Shown: piece by piece, positions 1-8,737 of the stretch | Position numbering within the stretch: the first letter of the stretch is position 1 | Layout of the letters: each line of letters starts with the position of its first letter | Assembly: GCF_000518885.1 (NCBI RefSeq) | Contig: NZ_JAEL01000006.1 | Coordinates: forward strand, 1-64,000 | DNA: 64,000 nucleotides | DNA from: Bacillus sp. J33 | GTDB taxonomy: Bacteria > Bacillota > Bacilli > Bacillales > Cytobacillaceae | Direction of reading: 5' to 3' | Translations under genes and position numbers: made by a program | The notes under the pieces: generated by a model | Databases searched by the model: none | What the model was told of the DNA's origin: nothing | The model's input: the letters and a program-made list of their open reading frames with translations, nothing else

Positions 1-172
1 GCATCATAAGGGTTATGAAGGCCAAGAATGAGGTCGGATGCAGAGAAAATGTGCATCATAAGGGTTATGAAGGCCAAGAATGAGGTCGGATGCAGGGAAA
101 ATGTCCATCATTAAGGCTATGAAGGCCAATAATGGGATCAGATACAAGGAGAATGTCCTTCTTCAAGGTTCC
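1..172. repeat. 52-bp tandem repeat array
   Basis: Three consecutive units of 52 bp lie at 1-52, 53-104 and 105-156, followed by a decaying fourth. The first two are almost identical and the third has diverged at about a dozen positions. Each unit carries the core GGTTATGAAGGCCAAGAATG or a variant. Because 52 is not a multiple of three, the array cannot encode a repeated peptide, and stop codons occur in the frames I checked. The array probably continues upstream of the window. Function unknown. Confidence 0.8.
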
Positions 173-223
173 TTTACTGAGTGCTATCAGCGTAATTTGC
201 TAAATGTCCTGTATATTTATTAT

Positions 224-268
224 TAAAAAACGAATGGTAATTAGGTTAGAATCCTATTCGATTTTTTT
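224..268 (+). terminator. possible terminator before the amidohydrolase-like gene
   Basis: An imperfect stem pairs an A-rich left arm containing CGAATGG with a right arm CCTATTCG, followed by a run of seven T. It probably ends the transcript of a gene outside the window. The rest of 270-378 holds no gene and presumably the promoter of the next one. Confidence 0.45.
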
Positions 269-378
269 CTCCCAATATTGAACCTATTAGTATTCCTGCA
301 GCTCTTTTTTCTATTGAACAGTCATATTTTCATAAAAAAAACATAGCTTGTCATAAGACCGTTTTAGAGGGTGGTTTT

Positions 379-1284
379 ATGACTTATATTATTGAGAATG
401 CAAATATTTTAAAGGAAGACAAGCTGAAAAAGGCTTCACTTTTAGTCAGGAACAATGAAATATCATTAATGCAGCCGGAGTTGAAAAGGTTTCAATTTAC
501 CAGAATGGATGCAAATCCATTTATCATGACTTCGGGTTTTGTGGTTTTGGATACAGCTATTCCTGCAGAGAAACCTTTCCATGAATTAAAGGATTATTTT
601 ATTAAGGAATTCCTCCTTAAAGGATGTACGGCTTTCCTTACAGCCGCCGCAGTTAAGCACGAATATTCAATGAAAAGTGATATTAAAGGGCTTAGAGCAC
701 GTTTATTAAGCAGCCCAATCGATTATATTATTGGAGTGAGAATTCCAGTTCGCCTGTTAACTCCCTCTTTTGTAAGAAAATGCAAAAGGGAAAGAGTGCC
801 GGTTATCTTCGTCGAAGTGACTGATGCAGAAGAGCTTGAACATGTTCCCTGGGGATGGGTGCGTGAATCTATGTTTCCTTATAATTGTCCGCTGGCACCT
901 GTTTTTTTAGGCAGGAATGGTAAAGAGAAAAGCAGAATTAAGACAGTGTGGGACAAATGGATGAAAGAACAGAAAATTCCCTCCATGCCAGAAGAAATAA
1001 TGGAGCATGAACCCCTTTCCCGCAGGATTCTTTCCAAAATCGGGATATACCCGATAAAGGGCAATATTCAGCAAGGCGGCGAATTAACCTATAATTTATA
1101 TTTAAAGCCCAGCGAGGGCCTTACCATTGAAGAATCCGGCTTGTTTCATTATCATAGAGATAAACTCGCTGTTACGGTCCAAAAAGGAAGGGTGATCCGT
1201 GCAGGGCAAGAAATTGCTTTTCGGCCGGGATTTGGCGAGCACATTATAATCAATACACCAGCTTACTTTAAAATGGCGGATTAG
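379..1284 (+). CDS. amidohydrolase-like protein without visible metal site
   Basis: A 301-residue protein of unknown function. The N-terminal 60 residues (MTYIIENANIL, then a beta-rich stretch with MTSGFVVLDTAIP) resemble the small composite beta-domain that opens amidohydrolase/dihydroorotase-like enzymes. The HxH pair expected just after it is missing (VLDTAIP instead of a D-x-H-x-H strand). The C-terminus (about 240-301) again looks like the composite domain (VQKGRVIRAG). The middle is shorter than a full TIM barrel. The start follows GAGGGTGG with good spacing. The gene lies 19 bp before ypiA. I infer a non-catalytic or strongly diverged member; the family assignment is tentative. Confidence 0.7.
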   Translation: MTYIIENANILKEDKLKKASLLVRNNEISLMQPELKRFQFTRMDANPFIMTSGFVVLDTAIPAEKPFHELKDYFIKEFLLKGCTAFLTAAAVKHEYSMKSDIKGLRARLLSSPIDYIIGVRIPVRLLTPSFVRKCKRERVPVIFVEVTDAEELEHVPWGWVRESMFPYNCPLAPVFLGRNGKEKSRIKTVWDKWMKEQKIPSMPEEIMEHEPLSRRILSKIGIYPIKGNIQQGGELTYNLYLKPSEGLTIEESGLFHYHRDKLAVTVQKGRVIRAGQEIAFRPGFGEHIIINTPAYFKMAD

Positions 1285-1303
1285 CATTCGAAAGGAATTC
1301 AGT

Positions 1304-2572
1304 ATGGATAAAGTAAATAAAATCATTACTCTTTTAGAAAACGGTCAACATGAAGAAGCAATAGAAAGTTATCAGCAAATTTTGATTAGCGGTTCACATG
1401 AGGAAAGGTTTCTCCTCGCAGAAGAACTCTTTCAGTATGGTTTCCTTGAGGAAGCCAAAGCGCTTTATGAAAGGCTTTTGGAAGCTTATCCCGAAGAGGG
1501 TGAACTGCTTGTATTATTAGCGGAAACGCATATAGATCTGGGGAATGAAGAGGAAGCAATTCTTGTCCTTGAAAGGATCAATGAAAAGGACCCGAGTTAT
1601 CCTCAGTCACTGCTATTGCTAGCGGATCTCTATCAAATGGACGGATTATACGAGGTCAGTGAGCAAAAGCTGCTAAAGGCAAAAGATATACTCCCTGATG
1701 AGGTAATTGTGGATTTTGCCCTGGGTGAGCTTTATGCTGAACAAGGGAAATTTCTTGAAGCCATCCGTGTTTATGAAAAGGTATTAGAAAAAGAGGAAAT
1801 CATTGCAGGCATTAATGTAAACCAAAGGCTTGCGGAAGTCCTTAGTGCAGGAGGAGCTTTTGAAGAGGCCCTTCCATACTATGAAAAAGCACTCGAGGAT
1901 AAACTGGAGATCAATACACTCTTCAGCTATGCTTTCACAGCGCTTCAGGCTGGCTATAACCGGACAGCTATTGAAAAGTTCAGCGAGTTGAAAGAAATCG
2001 ACCCTGAATATCATTCCTTATATCTTTATCTTGCACAGGCCTACGAGAGGGAAGAAGAGGCTGCCAAGGGGCTAGCGGCCGTAAAAGAAGGGATCAAGCA
2101 GGATGAGTTCAATAAAGAGCTATTCTTTTATGGCGGGAAGCTGGCCTTGAAGAGTGGGGATGAAAAAGAGGCTGAAGATATGATCAGGCAGGCAATTGCT
2201 CTTGATCCTGAGTATGTGCAAGCTGCCGTTACTTTAAATAAACTGCTGCTTCAGCAGGAAAGATATGAAGATGTTATTGAAATCGCAAATATGATGAGTG
2301 ATTTAGATGAGGAAGAACCGCAGCTATTATGGGATGCTGCTGTTGCTTATCAAAATAATGAAGAATTTTCAGAGGCATTAAACAAATACCAGCTTGCATA
2401 TACTTTCTTTAAGCAGCAGCCGGATTTTCTTTCTGATTATGGATATTTTTTAATTGAGGAAGGAAAAAGGGAAGAGGCTGCCGAAATTTTTAATACATTA
2501 ATTAAACTTGAACCAGGCAATGAAGAGTACTTGGATGTTCTGCAAAGACTTACAGATGATTTTCTTGCTTAA
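1304..2572 (+). CDS. ypiA: TPR-repeat protein YpiA
   Basis: A 422-residue soluble protein made almost entirely of tetratricopeptide repeats. Alternating helices of about 34 residues recur from residue 5 to the end, with signatures such as EEAKALYERLLEAYPEEGE and EAIRVYEKVLEKEE. It is strongly acidic. There is no signal peptide or membrane segment, so it should be a cytoplasmic protein-protein interaction scaffold. It corresponds in position and architecture to B. subtilis YpiA, which precedes ypiB-ypiF-qcrABC. The ATG follows AAAGGAATTC. The partner is not known; the name rests on synteny and repeats. Confidence 0.9.
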   Translation: MDKVNKIITLLENGQHEEAIESYQQILISGSHEERFLLAEELFQYGFLEEAKALYERLLEAYPEEGELLVLLAETHIDLGNEEEAILVLERINEKDPSYPQSLLLLADLYQMDGLYEVSEQKLLKAKDILPDEVIVDFALGELYAEQGKFLEAIRVYEKVLEKEEIIAGINVNQRLAEVLSAGGAFEEALPYYEKALEDKLEINTLFSYAFTALQAGYNRTAIEKFSELKEIDPEYHSLYLYLAQAYEREEEAAKGLAAVKEGIKQDEFNKELFFYGGKLALKSGDEKEAEDMIRQAIALDPEYVQAAVTLNKLLLQQERYEDVIEIANMMSDLDEEEPQLLWDAAVAYQNNEEFSEALNKYQLAYTFFKQQPDFLSDYGYFLIEEGKREEAAEIFNTLIKLEPGNEEYLDVLQRLTDDFLA

Positions 2573-2628
2573 ATAAGGCGGCATTAGATAGGAAGGGTTC
2601 CTTCCTTGCTGGTAGGGGCAGCCTTATT
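2572..2628. repeat. two-tier hairpin after ypiA
   Basis: An outer inverted repeat (AATAAGGC at 2572-2579 with GCCTTATT at 2621-2628) encloses an inner hairpin GGAAGG-gtt-CCTTCC. No T-run follows, so this is more likely an RNA processing or stability structure than a strong intrinsic terminator. Confidence 0.5.
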
Positions 2629-2678
2629 GAAAAACAGTTAGGCCAAATTAGTTTTATAAGCAGAGGAGGGAATCAAAA

Positions 2679-3224
2679 ATGGCGACCCCTGTATCTGTCA
2701 ACGAGAAGAAAGATTTTATACGCTGGTTTTTAAATCACTATCAGCTAAAAAGAAGAGAATGTGTATGGATTCTTAACTATTTGATGAGTCATGACCAGCT
2801 GATGGAGAAAGTGCATTTTGTGGAGCAGGCACAGTATTGCCCTCGCGGATTGATCATGTCGACCCATTGTGTTGACGAAGTTCCATTCCGTTTTTACAAA
2901 GAGAACGTTATGACCACAGATGCTGAAAAGTCGTTCCATGATATCCGGTTAAACCGTGATGAGGAAATATACATTCAGCTGAATTTCCACGCTTCCAATA
3001 AGGCTCATCAATATGCTGCAGTAATGGAGGAAAACCCATTTATGCCCAAAAGCCTCCAAATCAGTGAAAAGGACCGTCTGATTGCTGAAAGATTCCTGTC
3101 TGAAAGCCTGGAAAAGTTCAGAAGAGAAAAGCTTCTTGAATTAATCGATGAGGCACTTGATAAACAAGATAAAAAAGCGTTTAGCATTTTAACTCAGCAG
3201 CTGAATAAATTGGAAACTACCTAA
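2679..3224 (+). CDS. ypiB: UPF0302 family protein YpiB
   Basis: A 181-residue soluble protein matching the UPF0302/YpiB family in length and character: an N-terminal helical region ([16 protein letters not shown]), a central conserved stretch around [14 protein letters not shown] and a C-terminal helix ending in the IDEALD(K)xD-type IDEAL motif ([15 protein letters not shown]). The IDEAL motif is a short C-terminal segment of about 30 residues seen in several Bacillus proteins. The start follows GAGGAGGG. The molecular function is unknown. The gene sits between ypiA and ypiF as in B. subtilis. Confidence 0.88.
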   Translation: MATPVSVNEKKDFIRWFLNHYQLKRRECVWILNYLMSHDQLMEKVHFVEQAQYCPRGLIMSTHCVDEVPFRFYKENVMTTDAEKSFHDIRLNRDEEIYIQLNFHASNKAHQYAAVMEENPFMPKSLQISEKDRLIAERFLSESLEKFRREKLLELIDEALDKQDKKAFSILTQQLNKLETT

Positions 3225-3259
3225 GCCTTGCTTTTTAATAAAGCAGGGCTTTAATTTTT
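3223..3259 (+). terminator. terminator after ypiB
   Basis: Stem AAGCCTTGCTTT / AAAGCAGGGCTT with a short AT loop, followed by TTAATTTTT just past the ypiB stop codon. Confidence 0.7.
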
Positions 3260-3359
3260 GGATTAACAAGTGCGTTTGCAGAAGATTTTTTCTTATTTGT
3301 AGCATCTCAATGAATAATGATATATTTATAAGGTAAATTTCTGTAATGGAGTGAATCAA

Positions 3360-3824
3360 ATGAAGTGGATTTCCCAGGACATTGATATGTTCCTGAAAGA
3401 GAAGCAATATGTGGATACGGTTGTTATGCCGCTCCTTCCAGTCTCATTCGGTGAAGATATAAAACAGTCAGTCGCGATGACTGAATTCATATCTCTTCTC
3501 AGTGTGCAGCTTGAGCGGCAATTTAGAGGGCGCCTAATCATGCTGCCGGGCTATTCTTATTTGAGAACAGTTCCGGAGGACCGGCTTGTCAACTCCATAA
3601 AGGAATGGGAAGAGGAGCTTAAAGCGCAAGGATTTAAGCATATTTTTCACCTCACTTCTGACAGCTTATGGAAAGGGTTGGAAAGCAGTTTGGAGGGAGG
3701 CGTAATTTGGCTGCCATCCCTGCCCCTTGAGCATATGGATGAAAACTATAAAAATTCCATTCTGGAAGATCAGGTGAAGCAGCTTTTAAACTTGTTTGTG
3801 CAAAAGTGGCAAAATGGTGAATAG
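3360..3824 (+). CDS. ypiF: DUF2487 family protein YpiF
   Basis: A 154-residue soluble protein of the YpiF/DUF2487 family, found directly upstream of the qcr operon in Bacillus. It opens with MKWISQDIDMFLKEKQYVDT and shows a mixed alpha/beta pattern without catalytic motifs I can recognise. I chose the ATG at 3360 because GGAGTGA precedes it by five bases; a GTG three codons upstream would overlap that ribosome binding site. Function unknown; the constant position next to the cytochrome bc genes suggests but does not prove a link to their assembly. Confidence 0.82.
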   Translation: MKWISQDIDMFLKEKQYVDTVVMPLLPVSFGEDIKQSVAMTEFISLLSVQLERQFRGRLIMLPGYSYLRTVPEDRLVNSIKEWEEELKAQGFKHIFHLTSDSLWKGLESSLEGGVIWLPSLPLEHMDENYKNSILEDQVKQLLNLFVQKWQNGE

Positions 3825-3845
3825 TTCGAATTTTAAGTCATACTA

Positions 3846-3873
3846 TTGACATCTTTCGCCAAAGGATTATATT
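3846..3873 (+). promoter_or_regulatory. probable sigma-A promoter of qcrABC
   Basis: A perfect -35 TTGACA (3846-3851) and TATATT (3868-3873) are separated by 16 bp, 101 bp before qcrA. The roughly 100-bp leader that follows contains no obvious gene. Confidence 0.6.
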
Positions 3874-3973
3874 GACCTTACATAAAGATTGATATATCAT
3901 TGTTATGTCCTAGTTTTATATTGTGTTGAATTTTGTCCGTTGGACTTAACTTCATAATAGAGGGGGGAAAAGT

Positions 3974-4480
3974 ATGAGCAAAAATCGAGTTTCTAGACGT
4001 CAATTCCTAAACTATACACTTACTGGTGTAGGCGGTTTCATGGCAGCAGGCATGCTTATGCCGATGGTCCGCTTTGCGGTCGATCCGGTTTTGCAGGCAG
4101 CTGGAGAAAGTGATTTTATTCCAACAAAGCAAAAAATGGCTGAAATTACAGAAACACCGACAAGGGTTGATTACACTTATGAGCAGCAGGATGCATGGTA
4201 CACATCCGAAGTTACCGGCACTGCGTGGGTTTATAAGGATGAAAAGGGTGAAATTGTTGCATTGTCTCCAGTTTGTAAGCATTTAGGATGTGTAGTTGAC
4301 TGGAATACTGACAAATCAAACCCTGACCATTTCTATTGCCCTTGCCATGGCGGCCTTTATACAAAGGATGGGACAAACGTTCCAGGTACACCGCCAGTTG
4401 CACCGCTTGATGTATTTCCTTACACAGAAAAAGATGGCTTCTTGTATTTAGGCAAGGCTGAACCGCGAAAGGAGGCGTAA
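3974..4480 (+). CDS. qcrA: menaquinol:cytochrome c reductase Rieske Fe-S subunit
   Basis: A 168-residue Rieske protein carrying the [2Fe-2S] site of the cytochrome bc complex, which accepts an electron from menaquinol at the outer face of the membrane. It has a twin-Arg-like N-terminus (SRRQFLNYTLTG) followed by a hydrophobic anchor of about 20 residues. The two Rieske boxes CKHLGC and CPCHGG each supply one Cys and one His, with the flanking disulfide Cys. GAGGGGGG precedes the ATG. It is first in qcrABC, three bases before qcrB. Length and order match B. subtilis QcrA. Confidence 0.97.
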   Translation: MSKNRVSRRQFLNYTLTGVGGFMAAGMLMPMVRFAVDPVLQAAGESDFIPTKQKMAEITETPTRVDYTYEQQDAWYTSEVTGTAWVYKDEKGEIVALSPVCKHLGCVVDWNTDKSNPDHFYCPCHGGLYTKDGTNVPGTPPVAPLDVFPYTEKDGFLYLGKAEPRKEA

Positions 4481-4483
4481 TAA

Positions 4484-5158
4484 TTGTTAAACAAAATTTA
4501 TGATTGGGTAGATGAGCGTTTAGATATTACGCCGATCTGGCGGGATATCGCTGACCATGAAGTGCCCGAGCATGTAAACCCTGCGCATCACTTCTCTGCG
4601 TTTGTTTACTGTTTTGGCGGTCTGACGTTCTTCGTTACAGTAATTCAAATTTTATCCGGTATGTTCCTGACAATGTATTATGTCCCGGATATTAAAAATG
4701 CATGGGAATCCGTGTATTACCTGCAAAACCATGTTGCATTCGGTCAAATTGTCCGCGGAATGCATCACTGGGGAGCAAGTTTGGTAATCGTAATGATGTT
4801 CTTACATACGTTACGTGTTTTCTTCCAGGGAGCTTACAAGAAGCCCCGTGAATTAAACTGGATTGTCGGAGTGCTTATTTTCTTCGTGATGCTTGCACTT
4901 GGACTAACTGGTTACTTATTGCCTTGGGATATGAAAGCCCTTTTTGCTACAAAAGTAACAATCCAGATCGTAGAGTCAACTCCATTGATTGGGGAGTATC
5001 TGAAAATACTTATTGCCGGACATTCTGATATTGTCGGAGCTCAAACTATTACCCGTTTCTTTGCAATCCATGTATTCTTCCTTCCGGCTGCACTATTCGG
5101 GTTAATGGCTGCCCACTTTATTATGATCCGTAAACAAGGTATTTCTGGACCGTTGTAA
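4484..5158 (+). CDS. qcrB: cytochrome b6 subunit of the bc complex
   Basis: A 224-residue cytochrome b (b6-type, four transmembrane helices). It binds two haem b and forms the quinol sites together with the subunit-IV part of QcrC. Haem-ligand histidines lie in helix B (GMHHWGASLVIVMMFLHTLR) and helix D (FFAIHVFFLPA). The conserved LTGYLLPWD loop is present. The start is TTG at 4484, set by AAGGAGG ten bases upstream. A gap of 114 bp to qcrC contains no gene. Confidence 0.97.
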   Translation: MLNKIYDWVDERLDITPIWRDIADHEVPEHVNPAHHFSAFVYCFGGLTFFVTVIQILSGMFLTMYYVPDIKNAWESVYYLQNHVAFGQIVRGMHHWGASLVIVMMFLHTLRVFFQGAYKKPRELNWIVGVLIFFVMLALGLTGYLLPWDMKALFATKVTIQIVESTPLIGEYLKILIAGHSDIVGAQTITRFFAIHVFFLPAALFGLMAAHFIMIRKQGISGPL

Positions 5159-5272
5159 GATATATGAAAGCGCTGAGCGGGAGTTCAGCGTGTGAACCCT
5201 GCTCGAAAGAACTTAAACGCTTTTTAAACTTAAACACTGCCTAAATATTCAAGAAGGAGGGGAAATCGCCCA

Positions 5273-6040
5273 ATGCATCGTGGTAAAGGTATGAAATTTG
5301 TAGGTGACTCCCGTGTCCCTGCTGAACGCAAACCGAATATCCCGAAAGACTATTCGGAATATCCAGGTAAAACAGAAGCATTCTGGCCAAACTTCTTATT
5401 AAAGGAATGGATGGTAGGAGCTGTTTTCCTTATCGGTTTCCTCAGTTTGACAATAGCGCATGAGCCGCCATTAGAAAAAATTGCAGATCCAAGTGATACA
5501 GCTTATATCCCGCTGCCTGACTGGTACTTCTTGTTCTTGTACCAGCTGTTAAAGTATAGCTATGCATCAGGACCTTATAATGCAATTGGAGCGTTCATCA
5601 TTCCAGGGCTTGCTTTTGGAGCTTTATTGCTTGCTCCGTTTATTGACCGCGGACCTGAACGCCGTCCATCCAAGCGTCCTTTAGCTACTGGATTTATGCT
5701 GTTGGCATTAGCCGGTATTACTTACTTAACGTGGGAGTCTGTTGCACACCATGACTGGGAAGCTGCAGCAGAACAAGGTAAGATTGTTGCCGAAGTAGAA
5801 TTCGATAAAGAATCTGATGGCTATAAGATTTTTGAAGCGAATGGCTGTGTTTCCTGTCATGGGGGAGACCTTCAGGGGGGCGCGGGTTCACCTGCACTTG
5901 TTGACACAGGCTTAACACCTGAAGAAGTTGCTGATATTGCCAAGAACGGTAAGGGTGCAATGCCTGCCGGTATGTTCAAAGGCACTGATGAAGAACTTCA
6001 AAAATTGGCCGAGTTTATCTCCGGCCTTGAAAGTAAATAA
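5273..6040 (+). CDS. qcrC: subunit IV-cytochrome c fusion of the bc complex
   Basis: A 255-residue fusion characteristic of Bacillus. The first 170 residues resemble subunit IV of b6f complexes, with the PDWYFLFLYQLLKY motif and three hydrophobic helices. The C-terminal part, after a helix near 150-165, is a cytochrome c domain with the haem motif CVSCH (GCVSCHGGDLQGG) and a distal Met near GAMPAGMF. The cytochrome domain lies outside the membrane and hands electrons to cytochrome c or an oxidase. AAGAAGGAGGGG precedes the ATG. The C-terminus is typical in length. Confidence 0.97.
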   Translation: MHRGKGMKFVGDSRVPAERKPNIPKDYSEYPGKTEAFWPNFLLKEWMVGAVFLIGFLSLTIAHEPPLEKIADPSDTAYIPLPDWYFLFLYQLLKYSYASGPYNAIGAFIIPGLAFGALLLAPFIDRGPERRPSKRPLATGFMLLALAGITYLTWESVAHHDWEAAAEQGKIVAEVEFDKESDGYKIFEANGCVSCHGGDLQGGAGSPALVDTGLTPEEVADIAKNGKGAMPAGMFKGTDEELQKLAEFISGLESK

Positions 6041-6045
6041 ACCTT

Positions 6046-6079
6046 GAGAAGCTGGCTTCTGCCAGCTTCTTATTTTTTT
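6046..6079 (+). terminator. terminator of qcrABC
   Basis: Stem GAAGCTGGC-ttct-GCCAGCTTC followed by TTATTTTTTT, directly after the qcrC stop codon. Confidence 0.85.
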
Positions 6080-6137
6080 ATAGCTATATTTAAAACTTAT
6101 AATCACCTTTTTATGAATAGTGAGGAAGATATTTAAA

Positions 6138-6296
6138 ATGCATCGAGTTTCCTTCCTGTAGGTTCATTCATTCAGCTGAGCAAATCAAAAAATAGGCGGA
6201 CCCTCGATGCTAAGTATGCCGAAGGAGCGGTCATGCTGCTTCCTATAGTGAGCGTCCCTGAGATAAAATCAGCAGGCAGAGCTTTTTTGTAAAAGG
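6138..6296 (+). other. possible structured leader upstream of ypjA
   Basis: The 311 bp between qcrC and ypjA contain no gene. GCATCGAG near 6139 can pair perfectly with CTCGATGC near 6204, closing a domain of about 70 nt. A second hairpin GAAGGAGC/GCTGCTTC follows at about 6220-6243. The segment ends in GCAGAGCTTTTTTG, a T-run with partial pairing. I do not recognise a known riboswitch core. Confidence 0.3.
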
Positions 6297-6351
6297 CATA
6301 CTATGGTAAAATAATGAAATAATATGATGCTAGAAGAGAAGGGGATAATAG

Positions 6352-6948
6352 ATGAAGTGGATTTATCCTATGTTGGCCAGCAGAGCAGTATTAATGCTGC
6401 TTCTGGTTATCAATACGGCTGGAACGATTTATGGATATATATGGTACAAATGGCAGATTGTTGACACTCCTGCTATATTTCTGCCATTCGTTCCGGATAG
6501 CCCGACTGCCAGTTTGTTTTTTGTGTTTGTTTTGATTGCCTTTTTGATGGGGAAGAATTGGCCGCTTCTTGAAGCTTTGGCTATTGTAACTCTTGTGAAA
6601 TATGGGATTTGGGCTGTTGTAATGAACTTGCTTGTTTTTCAGGTTACCGGAAATCTGGATCCTGCTGCACTTATGCTGATTTTTTCACATGGAGCCATGG
6701 CGGTCCAAGGGGTTTTATATGCTCCTTTTTACCGTTTTAAACTCTGGCATCTTGTATTGACTGCCATTTGGACTCTTCATAATGATGTAATCGATTATGT
6801 CTTTTTCATGCTTCCCCGATATCCAATTTTGAACCTGTATACACCCCAAATTGGCTACTTTACATTTTGGCTGAGTATCTTCTCTTTGGGTGCAGCTTAC
6901 TATCTGGTAATAAGAAAAAACCGGTTCAGTTTAGATTTAACAAAATAG
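6352..6948 (+). CDS. ypjA: DUF1405 membrane protein YpjA
   Basis: A 198-residue polytopic membrane protein with about six hydrophobic segments, for example VLMLLLVINTAGTIYGYIWY and LVLTAIWTLHNDVIDYVFF. Charged positions typical of the YpjA/DUF1405 family are visible (WxLHNDVxDY, FLPFVPDSPTASLF). The function is unknown. It lies upstream of ypjB as in B. subtilis, and the open frame of ypjB extends upstream into it although the real ypjB start lies after its stop. AAGGGGATAATAG precedes the ATG. Confidence 0.88.
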   Translation: MKWIYPMLASRAVLMLLLVINTAGTIYGYIWYKWQIVDTPAIFLPFVPDSPTASLFFVFVLIAFLMGKNWPLLEALAIVTLVKYGIWAVVMNLLVFQVTGNLDPAALMLIFSHGAMAVQGVLYAPFYRFKLWHLVLTAIWTLHNDVIDYVFFMLPRYPILNLYTPQIGYFTFWLSIFSLGAAYYLVIRKNRFSLDLTK

Positions 6949-7058
6949 TCCTCAATTTCTTCATAAAATTAAATATCATAGCTCAAGCAATAATTTCTGG
7001 TCTAACCTTGTCCTCTTTTTCATACATATCTAATAGTAATTTGAGGGGGGACAAGTTA

Positions 7059-7853
7059 ATGAGGCGGAAATTAATCGCAGTCTTAATTTTTCTATTAATG
7101 ATATTGCCTGGACAAGGATTTGCAGATAGGACCTCACATATAGAAAAGCTGGACCAATTATCTGATGAAGCACTGCAAATGGTTAAGCTCCATAGATATG
7201 AAGATGCCAAAAAGCTTCTTGAGTATTTTTCCGAGCAGTTCGTGGCTATTAATGGCAAAGAAAGGCCGTTTACGATGGATGAACTCCGTATCGTTACGGT
7301 ATCTCATAATGATGCTGTTCAAGCTGCAGTAAATACATCAATGAGCCATGATGAACGGCTGAATAATGTAACAAAGTTCAGACTTGTCATGGATGCAATT
7401 TCCTCTAATTATCAGCCTTTATGGACAGAAATGGAAAAACCAATTATGACCGTTTTTGGGAATGTAAAGGAAGCGGCATACAGTGGCAATAATGAAAATT
7501 TTCATTCGAATTTGAATGCCTTTTTGTCATTATACGAGGTTATTTATCCGAGCCTGAAAATAGATGTGGATGCAGAAAGAATTCAAAAATTGAATGCCCG
7601 CATAAATTTTATTGATCATTATCGCCCCCAGGTTCTCACCCAGCAGTCCAGCCAGCAGGAGCTTGAAGCACTGGAAAGCGATCTTCAGACGCTCTTTGAT
7701 GATATGACCGAGGACGAAGCAGATCCTTCTCTTTGGTGGGTAATTATTTCGACCGGAAGCATAATCATCCTTACATTATCCTACGTTGGCTGGAGAAAAT
7801 ATAAGGGAGATAAAGCAAGACAAAAGAATCGTTCCAGAGAGTTAAAAGATTGA
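7059..7853 (+). CDS. ypjB: sporulation protein YpjB
   Basis: A 264-residue protein with an N-terminal signal peptide (MRRKLIAVLIFLLMILPGQGFA) and a C-terminal transmembrane helix (about 230-250, WVIISTGSIIILTLSYVGW) followed by a basic tail. The helical domain between them should therefore face outside the cytoplasm. I chose the ATG at 7059 because GAGGGGGG lies eight bases upstream and the signal peptide begins there; upstream in-frame starts fall inside ypjA. The YpjB family is annotated as sporulation-related, with no known biochemical activity. Confidence 0.87.
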   Translation: MRRKLIAVLIFLLMILPGQGFADRTSHIEKLDQLSDEALQMVKLHRYEDAKKLLEYFSEQFVAINGKERPFTMDELRIVTVSHNDAVQAAVNTSMSHDERLNNVTKFRLVMDAISSNYQPLWTEMEKPIMTVFGNVKEAAYSGNNENFHSNLNAFLSLYEVIYPSLKIDVDAERIQKLNARINFIDHYRPQVLTQQSSQQELEALESDLQTLFDDMTEDEADPSLWWVIISTGSIIILTLSYVGWRKYKGDKARQKNRSRELKD

Positions 7854-8035
7854 CATTGATGTGCTGCCCAAAATATAATGATTTACATCTTTAACAGCCT
7901 CAGCAGCAATTTTTAACCGCTGGGCATGTTTTAATCATAAGGAACAAGGGAAATGTAAAGAAAGACTTCCGCAGTTCGAATAGGGTATGTTTTGTGCTGA
8001 AGCAGAACATCACGATAAGCATAGGAGGTAAAAGA

Positions 8036-8716
8036 ATGGGAGGATATCTCATTTATTTTGCGATTATAATCATTGTGCCGATTTGGGCGCAAATGAAAGT
8101 AAAGGGTGCATATAGCAAGTATTCTAAAGTTCCTTCCTCAACCCAAATGAGAGGTGCTGAGGTAGCAAGAAAGATTTTGGATGCAAACGGACTTTATCAG
8201 GTAGGTGTTGAAGAAACCCGCGGTCATTTGACGGATCACTATGACCCAAGGTCAAAGACGGTTAGGCTATCAGCCACAAATTATCATGGGCATTCTGTGG
8301 CTGCAGCTGCAATTGCTGCCCACGAAGTTGGCCATGCAATTCAGGACCATCAGGATTATGCTTTCCTGCGCTTTCGCCATGCATTGGTCCCGGTTGCGAA
8401 TCTTGGTTCTAACTTTTCCTGGATTTTGATTATGATCGGATTTTTTGCCGGTATGAGCGGAATGGTATTATTGGGGATTATTTTTATGGCAGCAGCCGTA
8501 GTTTTTCAGGTCATTACACTGCCTGTTGAATATAATGCCTCTAATCGGGCTATGGATCAGGTAGTATCCTTAGGCATTATCAGAAATGATGAGGAAAGGG
8601 AAACGAAAAAGGTATTGAACGCAGCTGCATTGACATATGTAGCGGCTGCAGCGGTTGCTGTTCTTGAATTGCTTCGTTTAATACTGATTTACACGGGCAT
8701 GACAAGGTCCGAGTAA
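8036..8716 (+). CDS. YugP-type membrane zinc metallopeptidase
   Basis: A 226-residue membrane peptidase of the YugP/neutral zinc metallopeptidase 2 family. It has an N-terminal helix (GGYLIYFAIIIIVPIWAQ), the zinc motif HEVGH at residues 96-100 followed by AIQDH, two central hydrophobic helices (about 122-165) and a C-terminal helix. Family landmarks RGHLTDHYDPR and LPVEYNASNRA are present. The start at 8036 is supported by AGGAGG; an upstream in-frame GTG lacks one. Substrate unknown. It sits where B. subtilis has no such gene between ypjB and ypjC, so it is a local addition. Confidence 0.9.
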   Translation: MGGYLIYFAIIIIVPIWAQMKVKGAYSKYSKVPSSTQMRGAEVARKILDANGLYQVGVEETRGHLTDHYDPRSKTVRLSATNYHGHSVAAAAIAAHEVGHAIQDHQDYAFLRFRHALVPVANLGSNFSWILIMIGFFAGMSGMVLLGIIFMAAAVVFQVITLPVEYNASNRAMDQVVSLGIIRNDEERETKKVLNAAALTYVAAAAVAVLELLRLILIYTGMTRSE

Positions 8717-8737
8717 AAAGCTGGCTTTTTGTTTCAT

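Noticed and set aside
1-172. Repeat protein gene at the left edge
   Set aside because: A 52-bp period shifts frame at each unit and stops occur in the frames checked.
6080-6351. Lysine riboswitch upstream of ypjA
   Set aside because: Some words looked similar at first, but the conserved lysine core segments are missing and the gene is not lysine-related; kept only as an unassigned structured leader.
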